DNA of 64,000 nucleotides from Mageeibacillus indolicus UPII9-5. Lineage in GTDB: Bacteria > Bacillota > Clostridia > Saccharofermentanales > Fastidiosipilaceae. The position numbers were made by a program, and so were the translations under genes. The notes beneath the pieces are model-generated. The model did no database searches, was not told the DNA's origin, and was given only the letters and a program-made list of their open reading frames with translations. Of this stretch, positions 25,288 through 33,432 are shown piece after piece (the stretch's first letter is position 1; each line of letters begins with the position of its first letter). The DNA is taken from positions 1,302,001-1,366,000 of the forward strand of contig NC_013895.2 in NCBI RefSeq assembly GCF_000025225.2, given 5' to 3'.

Positions 25288-25830
25288 TCAGTATGTAGGT
25301 TCAATCAAACCGTAATTGCCGTCTTTACGCTTATAAACCAAAGCTACTTTGCCGGTTTCAGAATTTAGGAAGAGGTGGAAACTGTGACCGATCAGCTCCA
25401 TCTGCAGAGCCGCTTCGTCAGCGGTCATTTCCGCCAGTTCAAATTGTTTATGCTTGATAATGCTGCTGTCTTCCGGGGAACAATCTGTATCCGTATATTC
25501 CGCCGCTTTCTGGAGCGCCTCTTTCATGTAAGCATATTCGCGGATCTTCTTCTCTATCTTTGACTTTTGCTTACGGATTTGACGTTCCATCCCAGCCATG
25601 GCCAAATCCAACGCGGTAAACACATCTCCGGCTACCGCTTCTGAACGATAGATATGACGGCTTACTCGGATAGTAATCTCCATGCACTTGTCGTCACCTT
25701 CCGGCCGCACTTTCACGCTTACTTTGGCATCATCGCCGAAGTAACGATTGAACTTGCTCAGTTTGCTAACCACTCTATTGTGCAACTGTTCTCCGATGTT
25801 CATTCCTTTGCCGGTAATAGTAATGTTCAT
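25288..25830 (-). CDS. hpf: Ribosome hibernation promoting factor, long form
   Basis: Binds the 30S decoding centre and pairs ribosomes into inactive 100S dimers. The N-terminal domain (ITGKGMNIGEQLHNRVVSKLSKFNRYF) is joined by a charged linker to the C-terminal dimerisation domain (MTADEAALQMELIGHSFHLFLNSETGKVALVYKRKDGNYGLIEP). About 180 residues, the normal long form of Firmicutes. The ATG at 25830 follows GAAAGGGG. A -10 sequence TATAAT lies at 25890-25895 (complement). Confidence 0.95.
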   Translation of the reverse strand: MNITITGKGMNIGEQLHNRVVSKLSKFNRYFGDDAKVSVKVRPEGDDKCMEITIRVSRHIYRSEAVAGDVFTALDLAMAGMERQIRKQKSKIEKKIREYAYMKEALQKAAEYTDTDCSPEDSSIIKHKQFELAEMTADEAALQMELIGHSFHLFLNSETGKVALVYKRKDGNYGLIEPTY

Positions 25831-26003
25831 AGTCCGCCCCTTTCTCAACCAATGCGGTTGGCGAGTATTCGTTTACGTTCTATGGTTATATTATACTAAT
25901 TCAGCGGCATTTTTTCTCGCGTTATTTGTGAATGTTTTACAGAAAAAATTGTGCTAGAATATTAATGTTGCGTGCTGCAGTGATTTCCCAGTTTTTCAAA
26001 AAC

Positions 26004-27305
26004 TCAAGTCCTAACCTCATCAATTGATTTTGCCACACTGTGCCTGATCGGCTTCCACTCCACCTTTTTAAACAGTGCAACCAAAGCTATTGGCAGATAC
26101 GTATACATAAACAAGGGGAATGTAAAGGCGGAGATAATTTTTTCCCACCGGCGCGCATAAATCATCGTTCTGCATTTAAGTAGAGTAAGAACACCCATCA
26201 CAAAAAGAATCAAATAATAACCGATGAAAGAATTCATCAACATGAACGGGGCGGCAGCCTGAACCTTGACAGCTTCAAGCGGCGGCAACAGTTCCGGAAT
26301 AAAACTCAGCCCCCAAAGTCCCAATGTCCCGAACAAGGACAGCAGAGAAATTATCGCGGCCGGAGCCAAAGTGAAAAAAATGTCATAATAGATCGTGCGC
26401 GAATTTTTGTAATTTGAACCGTTAAACACCAGAGCATCCGATAAACGCCCCCCGTAGTTGGCAAATACCTGATAAAAGCCTTTGCACCATCGCATGCGCT
26501 GCCGCCAGCTAGTTTTAAAGGTATCCGGCTGTTCATCGTACAAAACAGCATCTCGGCAGAAACTGATCTTGTAACCTTGCAGGACTGAATTCACCGAGAA
26601 TTCTACATCCTCGGTCAGCAAATGGAACGGCCAGCCGCCGTTTTCCGCTAAAACAGAATCAGCCACCAAAAATCCGGTGCCGGAAATTGTACAACTGCGA
26701 TTTAACAATGTCCGCGGGTAATTCAAAAATATGCCTTCATACATGAACCACAGGGCATAACCGGAAGAGATCCAATTCGTGCCGTAATTTTTCGAATTGC
26801 GAAAAGAAGTCACAATCGGGTTGCCGGCCGTGAAAGTTCTATTCATCGCGGAAAAAAAATTCGGCTCTAACAAATTGTCCGCGTCAAAAACCATGTAGGC
26901 ATCAAAATAATGCTTCGGGTACATAGTTTGTATCTTCTGGTAAGCGAAGTTCAAAGCATAGCCCTTGCCCACTTGCGTTGTATTGAAACGCTCCAGAACA
27001 TGCGCCCCTTTCGAGCGAGCAACCATTGCCGTATTGTCCGTACAATTATCTGCGATTACGAAAACTTCATACAAAGTGTTCGGATAATCCTGAGCATATA
27101 TACTAGTTAAAAGTTGACCAATAACGTTTTCTTCGTTACGTGCGCTGATTAAAACCGCCAAGCGGCTTAATTTTTCAGCCGGCCGAACGGTAATATCTTT
27201 TTCCCAAAATTTATAGGTGGTAATGAAATACCTTATACGGTACAAGTAAAATGCTGTAAAAAGGAAGGCGCAAAGTAAATTAAAATGTACTAGCCATGTG
27301 AACAT
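26004..27305 (-). CDS. Family 2 glycosyltransferase, processive type
   Basis: Membrane glycosyltransferase. One N-terminal helix is followed by a GT-A catalytic domain: LISARNEENVIGQLL, VIADNCTDNT, VFDADN (DXD-type), LLTEDVEFS and the QRMRW motif typical of processive polysaccharide synthases of the NdvC/PgaC/cellulose-synthase kind. Three or four C-terminal membrane segments follow. The sugar made is unknown and no exopolysaccharide cluster adjoins it. The ATG at 27305 is preferred over a GTG at 27317; both lack a strong ribosome site. Confidence 0.85.
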   Translation of the reverse strand: MFTWLVHFNLLCAFLFTAFYLYRIRYFITTYKFWEKDITVRPAEKLSRLAVLISARNEENVIGQLLTSIYAQDYPNTLYEVFVIADNCTDNTAMVARSKGAHVLERFNTTQVGKGYALNFAYQKIQTMYPKHYFDAYMVFDADNLLEPNFFSAMNRTFTAGNPIVTSFRNSKNYGTNWISSGYALWFMYEGIFLNYPRTLLNRSCTISGTGFLVADSVLAENGGWPFHLLTEDVEFSVNSVLQGYKISFCRDAVLYDEQPDTFKTSWRQRMRWCKGFYQVFANYGGRLSDALVFNGSNYKNSRTIYYDIFFTLAPAAIISLLSLFGTLGLWGLSFIPELLPPLEAVKVQAAAPFMLMNSFIGYYLILFVMGVLTLLKCRTMIYARRWEKIISAFTFPLFMYTYLPIALVALFKKVEWKPIRHSVAKSIDEVRT

Positions 27306-27516
27306 AATCTTTCTCACTTTCGAGCGTCATGTCGTCGGCAGCACATCATTCGGTGTCATATCTGTTGTCAGACAGCCGCCTACGCTCTGTTTTTCCGTTT
27401 TTCGTGTCGCTGTTTATTGATTCGTTTATGAATTATAGCAAAACAATCGAATAATATCTGTTGAATTACCCGAAAATTGGATATTTTTTGTAAATTTTTT
27501 CGAGGCGCACGACCTG

Positions 27517-27525
27517 TGCTAAAAT
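27517..27525 (+). promoter_or_regulatory. Extended -10 promoter of the hydrolase gene
   Basis: TGCTAAAAT lies 36 bp before the start codon of the alpha/beta hydrolase. Otherwise the 255-bp divergent gap shows AT-rich DNA only. Confidence 0.45.
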
Positions 27526-27560
27526 ATATCTGAAATTATATTGTATTTGTGAGGTGACTT

Positions 27561-28499
27561 ATGCAGAGTGCAACTTTTCGTTCAACCGATGGTCAGACGA
27601 TAACTTATTATACTTGGTATCCGGCCGGCACGCCTCGCAGTCTTGTCGTCATTGCTCACGGGATGGCCGAACATCCGTTACGATACAATGAATTTGCCAA
27701 CTTTTTATGTAAACATGGCTGTGTGGTCTGTGCTCCGGCCCATCGCGGCCACGGCGCAACCGGTCGTCAGGCGAGTCTCGCCCTGGGTCTGCCGCTAGGC
27801 TATTTTGCCGATCGGGACGGTTGGCTTAAGGTTGTTGACGACTTAGATGTTCTAATTACCTTGACTAAGAAGGATTACCCCGACCTCCCCCTCACGCTCT
27901 TCGGGCATAGTATGGGATCGTTTCTGACGCGCTCTTATTTGTTGCGCTATAGCAAAAAGCTCAACGGCGCCGTTCTTTCTGGGACGGCTGGAACGGCTGA
28001 TGCCTCCACGACTCTTATGCACATAATGTCCACCGCCTTGTGTCGTTTACAGGGAGATAAGGCTGTTTCGCACTTACTTAACAATCTTGTAAATCAACAA
28101 AACAACCGGGGCATAAAGCACGCCCGAACTGCTTTTGACTGGCTTTCACGTGATGTCGCCGCCGTTGATCTCTACATCGCCGATGCTGACTGTGGTTTTC
28201 CTTGCACCAACGGCTTTTTCCGCGATTTGGCGGATGGTTGGCGTGATTATAGTAAGCTAAAGTTGTACGGCAATATCTCACCTGAATTACCATTGCTGCT
28301 CATTTCAGGCACAGCCGATCCGGTGGGGAAATTCGGGCGCGGCGTTAAGAAGTCAACTGATTTGTACAGAAATCACGGGCTTAAAGATGTTCAGCTTAAA
28401 CTGTGGCCGGAAGCTAGACACGAACTTCTCAATGAGGTTAATCGGCACGAGGTCTTTCAATTCATTGTCGATTGGTTGGAATCGCGCCATCTACTATAG
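27561..28499 (+). CDS. Alpha/beta hydrolase, lysophospholipase / monoacylglycerol lipase type
   Basis: 312-residue serine hydrolase. Oxyanion region VIAHGMAEHPLRYNEFANFL, then APAHRGHGATG, nucleophile elbow LFGHSMGSF (Ser about residue 119), Asp in ISGTADPVGKFG and His in WPEARHELLNE. These match the monoacylglycerol lipase-like branch (PldB). No signal peptide, so likely cytoplasmic or membrane-associated. The start follows GTGAGGTGAC. Its 3' end overlaps the convergent MurE-like gene by 43 bp. Confidence 0.88.
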   Translation: MQSATFRSTDGQTITYYTWYPAGTPRSLVVIAHGMAEHPLRYNEFANFLCKHGCVVCAPAHRGHGATGRQASLALGLPLGYFADRDGWLKVVDDLDVLITLTKKDYPDLPLTLFGHSMGSFLTRSYLLRYSKKLNGAVLSGTAGTADASTTLMHIMSTALCRLQGDKAVSHLLNNLVNQQNNRGIKHARTAFDWLSRDVAAVDLYIADADCGFPCTNGFFRDLADGWRDYSKLKLYGNISPELPLLLISGTADPVGKFGRGVKKSTDLYRNHGLKDVQLKLWPEARHELLNEVNRHEVFQFIVDWLESRHLL

Positions 28500-30382
28500 T
28501 AAATGCGTGCAAAATAGGCTGGCAAACAGGGAATTTTCGTGTTGCAGGTCGGCTCACCCACACCCATGTTGTCTCCGTCAGACTTGAATGCGGATTTGCT
28601 GCTAAGCTCGATCAACGCATCGACCATCGCCCTTTCTGCCAGGCACTGCTTAACAAAATCGCGTTCAACATAGGGATAGGCTACATTGTTGATATTATAA
28701 GTGTGTTCATCGCCCAAAGATGGCACAACAAAATAATCGCCTGGCTCGAGCCGGCTAATTACATAGCGAATCGCTTCCTGCCGCAACGGGACAACTGGGA
28801 TGTTTTCCGGCTGCCGGAACCCAGCTTGTAATTCTGCCAAAATCTCTGCCGGATTTTCTTGCCCAACTTCTTCTAAGGTCAGAACAATTCGATCAGCCAG
28901 ACGTTCGCAAACGGCGGCAATCAGTGGACGTTTGCCCCGATCGCGGTTGCCACACGAGTTAGCCAATACCCAAAGTTTTTTATTCGCGCAGCAATGCCGC
29001 CTCACCTCGGTTAGCAAAGCTTCCATGGCTCCCGGCGTATGGGCAAAATCTATCACTACCCGATAAGGTGTGGTTGTATCTTCCAAGTTCAGTTTTCCGT
29101 TCGAAGGCCGGCAAGTCGGGCAAGCCTGCCCTTGACCGTCGATTATCTCCAGACGCCCGGGAACTGCCGGCATTGTCGCCATCGCCGCCGCCCAAGTCCT
29201 CAAATCGATGTTCGGGCAAATAACCATGGCGGTAGCTATTGCGGCCAAGGCATTGTTCAAGTTAAAGCGACCTAGCAATGGAATAGTTAACGTGCATGTT
29301 TCTTCCCCCCGGCTAATTTCCGCCTGCCAGCCGGAATTTGTCGGCTTTACATTACGTGCCGCCACCACTCGCCCCGCCGCCGCAGCTTTGCACAAAATCT
29401 CGCGACTGGATTCGGGCGGGATTTTTTCCTGCACTTCAAGCATGAACTTTTCCCAAGCCTTGCCTAAAATTTTGCTGCGGTCTTTTATATATTGACTAAA
29501 ATCGCCCCGAGAGCCTAAAGCATCATCTTGAATGTAATAAAAAACTTTTTGAGCCTGGGTCAGTTGAGCCAAATAATATGCTAATGGGTCGTCAGCATTC
29601 AAAACAGCCGTCGCTGCCTTGCTCAAACCCCGAAACAGGCTCGCTTTGGCAAGAGCGTAATTTTCAACCGTATGATGATAATCTAAGTGATCAACCGTGA
29701 AATTGGTGAAAGTCATGGTCTGCCAGGCAAGAGCATCAACCCGATGTTGTACGGCCGCCTGGGAGGATACTTCCATACAAACAGCCCGCGCTCCGTTGGT
29801 TTGCAGTTGCGCCAAAAGCCGATGCAGTTCGGGCGCAGGTGGGGTGGTGTAGGCAGTTGGCAGATTTCTGCCATCCGGCAATTTCGCGCCGAGCGTACCG
29901 ATGCTTCCAGCGGGATAGTCAACTTTGTTCAGCAGCCAAGTAATCATTGCCGTAGTAGTGGTTTTACCGTCAGTACCGGTGATACCGTGCAAATTCCGGG
30001 TAATCGTCGCCGTACCGTAAATCTCGCGGCAGAGAGGGGTAAGGACCGCCGCTGTCGAAGGTACTATTATTACACCGCGGCTCAGCAAATCTGTTTGATC
30101 TGCTTCAATTAGTTCAGGAGGCAAATTTTCCAGAACTACCGCCGTAGCTCCTTGAGCTAAAGCCTGTCGCCAATAACGGTGGCCATCGGTTTTCTCACCG
30201 TTCAAGGCGACAAATAGAGTCCCGGTTTTGACCAGGCGCGAGTCGATACTCACCGCATTTACTTGCATGGCCAGTCTGATTGCTACTCCGTTCGTCGCCT
30301 CAATTTCTCTCGGCTCAGCCGCGGCGGCAAATTTCCCTGAAGGAATCGGCAAAATATTGCCCAGATCTGCTAAAGTTTTCAT
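28457..30382 (-). CDS. murE: MurE-like UDP-MurNAc-tripeptide ligase, divergent
   Basis: Mur ligase that adds the third stem-peptide residue to UDP-MurNAc-dipeptide. Features (numbered from 30382): substrate Ser in SIDSRLV, ATP loop GTDGKTTTT (136-144), TNFTVDHLDYH, carbamyl-Lys region ALAKASLF, VVIDFAHTPGAME, and GNRDRGKRP (478-486). It departs from the family where the third amino acid is chosen: the DNPR/DNPA region reads LEEVGQENPAE (503-513), and the usual GKGHE is SLGDEH. It is 641 residues against about 490, with an insertion near 292-350 and an extra C-terminal tail of about 45 residues. Start after GGGAG. Confidence 0.8.
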   Translation of the reverse strand: MKTLADLGNILPIPSGKFAAAAEPREIEATNGVAIRLAMQVNAVSIDSRLVKTGTLFVALNGEKTDGHRYWRQALAQGATAVVLENLPPELIEADQTDLLSRGVIIVPSTAAVLTPLCREIYGTATITRNLHGITGTDGKTTTTAMITWLLNKVDYPAGSIGTLGAKLPDGRNLPTAYTTPPAPELHRLLAQLQTNGARAVCMEVSSQAAVQHRVDALAWQTMTFTNFTVDHLDYHHTVENYALAKASLFRGLSKAATAVLNADDPLAYYLAQLTQAQKVFYYIQDDALGSRGDFSQYIKDRSKILGKAWEKFMLEVQEKIPPESSREILCKAAAAGRVVAARNVKPTNSGWQAEISRGEETCTLTIPLLGRFNLNNALAAIATAMVICPNIDLRTWAAAMATMPAVPGRLEIIDGQGQACPTCRPSNGKLNLEDTTTPYRVVIDFAHTPGAMEALLTEVRRHCCANKKLWVLANSCGNRDRGKRPLIAAVCERLADRIVLTLEEVGQENPAEILAELQAGFRQPENIPVVPLRQEAIRYVISRLEPGDYFVVPSLGDEHTYNINNVAYPYVERDFVKQCLAERAMVDALIELSSKSAFKSDGDNMGVGEPTCNTKIPCLPAYFARIYYSRWRDSNQSTMN

Positions 30383-30418
30383 ATTTAAACTCCCGTCAAT
30401 CCTCATACATGTAATATC

Positions 30419-30462
30419 GGTACTTCGCGGTTCGTACTTCGTGGTTCGTACTTCATGGTTCC
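30419..30462. repeat. Intergenic 14-bp tandem repeats
   Basis: GGTTCGTACTTCGT-type units repeat about three times between murE and the MATE gene. The period is not a multiple of three. A second short repeat (GATCAGCCTCGAC) follows at about 30586-30611. No gene is visible in this 273-bp gap. Confidence 0.8.
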
Positions 30463-30640
30463 GCCGTCACCCAGCTTAATAGATAGTTTTTCTTAGTATA
30501 GACCACAGAAAAAGCCTGCTCAACCCCAAAGCCAGCAAAAGCTTTACGGGGTAGCCTGCAATATATTGACGCGCGGTCGGCCTCACGATCAGCCTCGACG
30601 ATCAGCCTCGATCCCGGCAGTGGCCGACAAATAATAATTG

Positions 30641-30649
30641 TGTTAAAAT
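30641..30649 (+). promoter_or_regulatory. Extended -10 element abutting the MATE start codon
   Basis: TGTTAAAAT ends 6 bp before the ATG at 30656, so transcription would begin at or next to the start codon. No ribosome site is seen between them. Confidence 0.5.
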
Positions 30650-30655
30650 CGAGCA

Positions 30656-32023
30656 ATGGAAACCTCATCTCCCCTAACCAAAAAATCTTTAAATCTCTTG
30701 CAAGGCGATATTATTTCTACCCTGACGCGGTTAGCCTTGCCGATAATGGCCTCAGCCCTCATCCAAATGGCCTACAATCTGGTGGATACAGCTTGGATCG
30801 GCCGGCTCGGATACCGGTCCGTGGCAGCGGTCGGCGCAGCCGGAATGTTCATTTGGTTCGGTGACGGCTTATTATTGCTCAGCCGAATCGGCGGACAAGT
30901 ATATTTAGGGCAGAACCTCGGGAGAGGCGATTTTGCAGCTGCGCAAAAAACAGTGCGAGCAGCCTTACAGTTAACGGCTGGCATATCACTCACTTACACC
31001 ATTCTTCAATTTGTCTTCACCCCCCGTTTAGTCGCTTTTTTCCACTTTACCGAAGCATCCACCATACAGCAAGCCGAAACCTATTTGCGGCTGGTCGGTC
31101 TAGGGTATTTCTTTTCGTTCACCACTCGCGTATACACCAGTCTGGTAACGGTCGACGGACGCAGCAAAATCAGTATGTACGCAACCATAATCGGTCTGCT
31201 GCTCAATTTTGTTCTTGATCCGCTGTGCATCTTCACTTTCGGGTGGGGGGCGGCCGGAGCGGCGATTGCCACCGTCTTTTCGCAAGCAGTAGTTTTCATC
31301 TGCTTTTTATGGGCAACTCGCAACGAAAAATTATTCCGCAAGCTGCGCATCTTAACCTGTCCTGATTTCAGGGAATGGCGAAAGATTCTGCGCCTAGGTT
31401 TGCCCCCAGCTTTGCAGACCATGCTTTATTCCTCAATCGCCATGGTCTTGGCACGCATGATTACCGAATTTGGGGATGCCGCCATTTCTATACAAAAAGT
31501 AGGCAGTCAAATTGAATCTCTGTCTTGGATGACCGCCGAGGGGTTTGGCGTGGCACTGACCGCATTTATTGCCCAAAATTTCGGTGCCGGCCAGTGGGAA
31601 CGCACGAAGCAGGGTTTCAACAAAGCCTGTCTGATAATGACCTGCCTGGGCTTCGTCACCACTTCGATCCTGATCGGGTTGCCACAGTATATTTTTCAAA
31701 TTTTCATTACCGATCCTCAGGTAATTCCCGGTGGAATAAGCTATTTGCGCATTCTTGGATTATCACAATTTTTCATGTGTCTGGAAATCATAACCGCAGC
31801 AGCCTTTGCCGGGGTTGGCCAAACCGCTCTTTGCTCCTTCATAGTAGTAATTTTGACCGGAGCCCGTATTCCCTTGGCTTATTACCTGATACATACATCT
31901 TTAGGCGTTAACGGTGTTTGGTGGGCCATTTCCTTGTCCAGCATCGCCAAAGGTATTATTTTAACAGTACTGTTTAAAATTTACGAAACAAAGCTGATAT
32001 GTTCTCGTCAATCTGAAATTTAA
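30656..32023 (+). CDS. MATE-family multidrug/toxin efflux pump
   Basis: Twelve-helix Na+- or H+-driven exporter of cationic drugs or metabolites. The start (LLQGDIISTLTRLALPIMASALIQMAYNLVDTAWIGRLG) is the usual MATE opening, and the second half repeats the pattern (ILRLGLPPALQTMLYSSIAMVLARMI). Length 455 is typical. There is no ribosome site before the ATG; an extended -10 lies so close that the message may be leaderless. The substrate is unknown. The MBL-fold gene follows after 11 bp with a strong ribosome site. Confidence 0.92.
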   Translation: METSSPLTKKSLNLLQGDIISTLTRLALPIMASALIQMAYNLVDTAWIGRLGYRSVAAVGAAGMFIWFGDGLLLLSRIGGQVYLGQNLGRGDFAAAQKTVRAALQLTAGISLTYTILQFVFTPRLVAFFHFTEASTIQQAETYLRLVGLGYFFSFTTRVYTSLVTVDGRSKISMYATIIGLLLNFVLDPLCIFTFGWGAAGAAIATVFSQAVVFICFLWATRNEKLFRKLRILTCPDFREWRKILRLGLPPALQTMLYSSIAMVLARMITEFGDAAISIQKVGSQIESLSWMTAEGFGVALTAFIAQNFGAGQWERTKQGFNKACLIMTCLGFVTTSILIGLPQYIFQIFITDPQVIPGGISYLRILGLSQFFMCLEIITAAAFAGVGQTALCSFIVVILTGARIPLAYYLIHTSLGVNGVWWAISLSSIAKGIILTVLFKIYETKLICSRQSEI

Positions 32024-32034
32024 GGAGGTTAACT

Positions 32035-32700
32035 ATGCTTAATTTGCCGGAAGAACTTACCGTTATTCCTGAAACTGGCCTTACTGCCAATAATTATTTA
32101 TTAGAATTCAGCTGCCGGGCTTATTTAATCGAGGCTTCTGCCAATCCGGATGCCATTTTGCCGTTGATCGACAATAAAAAGTTGGGCAAAATTTTTCTTA
32201 CGCACGGGCATTTCGATCATATAGGCAGGTTGGATGAGTGGCGAGCTCGCAGTGGAGCACCAGCCGCCATTCACGCTGCCGAAACAAGATATTTGACAGA
32301 TATCAATTATAACGGCTCAGCCGCTTTCGGTCATCCAGCGACTTATAACCCCATCGATGAATTTTTGAGCGACAGTCAGACGATTGAGCTGACAGAACAG
32401 GATAAATTAACAGTTTGGCATACTCCCGGTCATACGCCGGGCAGTGTATGTTTTCTCTGGGAAAAAGCCGGTCAAGCGATTGCTTTATTCACCGGCGATA
32501 CAATTATCGGTAATTCCATAGGGCGCACGGATTTTCCGGGAGGAAATATCCAGGATATGCGCCAGACCTTAATCGACTTGTTGCCTCGCCTGCAAGCCTT
32601 ACCGCCAGCCTTGCCGGTGCTCTGCGGTCACGGTCCTGTCGTCACTATAGCTTATCTGTTGCGCTACAATGTCTGGCTAACCGATTTCGCGGACGAGTAA
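32035..32700 (+). CDS. MBL-fold metallo-hydrolase, GloB-like
   Basis: 221-residue metallo-beta-lactamase-fold hydrolase. Metal ligands are in THGHFDHIGRLDEW, HTPGHTPGSVCF, FTGDTI and LCGHGPV, with the GRTDFPGG loop typical of glyoxalase II-like proteins. Probably acts on a thioester or similar in the cytosol; the substrate is unknown. The ribosome site AAGGAGG is ideal. Likely co-transcribed with the MATE gene. Confidence 0.9.
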   Translation: MLNLPEELTVIPETGLTANNYLLEFSCRAYLIEASANPDAILPLIDNKKLGKIFLTHGHFDHIGRLDEWRARSGAPAAIHAAETRYLTDINYNGSAAFGHPATYNPIDEFLSDSQTIELTEQDKLTVWHTPGHTPGSVCFLWEKAGQAIALFTGDTIIGNSIGRTDFPGGNIQDMRQTLIDLLPRLQALPPALPVLCGHGPVVTIAYLLRYNVWLTDFADE

Positions 32701-32959
32701 ACAGCACAAGGAATTCAGATGCACGCCACCTGCCACCCTAATCTCCCTATACTTTATTGATCGGCGGCTATGTGGCCGTTTGAACGGCGTTTGTATAGCA
32801 TGATTTGCACTTGGCATACTTGGCGTACGTAGGACAGCAGCTGACAGATTCGATGATGTCCAGCATTTTCTAACATTTTGCCGGCAGCTCACAAGCACAT
32901 CAGCGCACTGTCCATGTTCGGCCAAAGCCCTGAAACCGCAAACCGCTAAGCCCCAAGCC
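32701..32959. other. Gene-free gap between convergent genes
   Basis: 259 bp between the MBL-fold gene and the marR-like gene. I see no plausible gene, RNA or clear terminator; a 98-codon minus-strand frame here has Cys/Arg-rich, non-protein-like composition. Confidence 0.5.
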
Positions 32960-33391
32960 CTACTTGCCGACAAACCAAGCCATCATTTCATCCAAATTTT
33001 CCTGCAAAGTCTTTTGCGTCAAACTTTGCCCCAAATTTCCTTTCAATGCGCTAATTATTTCTTGGCCGGCCGGCGTAACCTCGACCATTACCCGACGCTC
33101 ATCCGCGCCCTCACGCCGCCTCTCCATAAGGCCGTGCAACTCCAGATTCTTGCAAAGTGAAGACACATTACTTTGAGCACCACCGAAACAAAACGCCAAT
33201 TCATTTATTTGAATGCCCGGGCAGTCATCCGCAATTAACAATATCAGCAACTGATTGTAAGTAATTTTATACTCACTGATAATCGGCCAAATAATTCTTT
33301 CATAAAAAGCGTTAGCCTGATGAGTCATAATTAAATCGTGTACATCAAAGATTTTTTTTACTTTCGCCGCTTTTCTTCCTCTGCCCTGCAT
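32960..33391 (-). CDS. MarR-family transcriptional regulator
   Basis: 143-residue winged-helix regulator. Helices precede the DNA-binding core: ITYNQLLILLIADDCPGIQINELAFCFGGAQSNVSSLCKNLELHGLMERR, with wing REGADERRVMVEVTPAGQEI. The start is the ATG at 33391 behind AGAAAGGA. It lies 41 bp before the end of the O-acetyltransferase gene in the same direction, so may be co-transcribed with it; control of that gene or of the convergent MATE pump are both guesses. Confidence 0.87.
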   Translation of the reverse strand: MQGRGRKAAKVKKIFDVHDLIMTHQANAFYERIIWPIISEYKITYNQLLILLIADDCPGIQINELAFCFGGAQSNVSSLCKNLELHGLMERRREGADERRVMVEVTPAGQEIISALKGNLGQSLTQKTLQENLDEMMAWFVGK

Positions 33392-33432
33392 AATCGTATC
33401 CTTTCTTATAATCACTTTCTTTAGTCATTTTT

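Noticed and set aside
32677-32973. 98-codon minus-strand frame between the MBL and marR genes
   Set aside because: Composition (many Cys, Arg, Ser) is unlike a protein, it overlaps both neighbours' ends and has no ribosome site.
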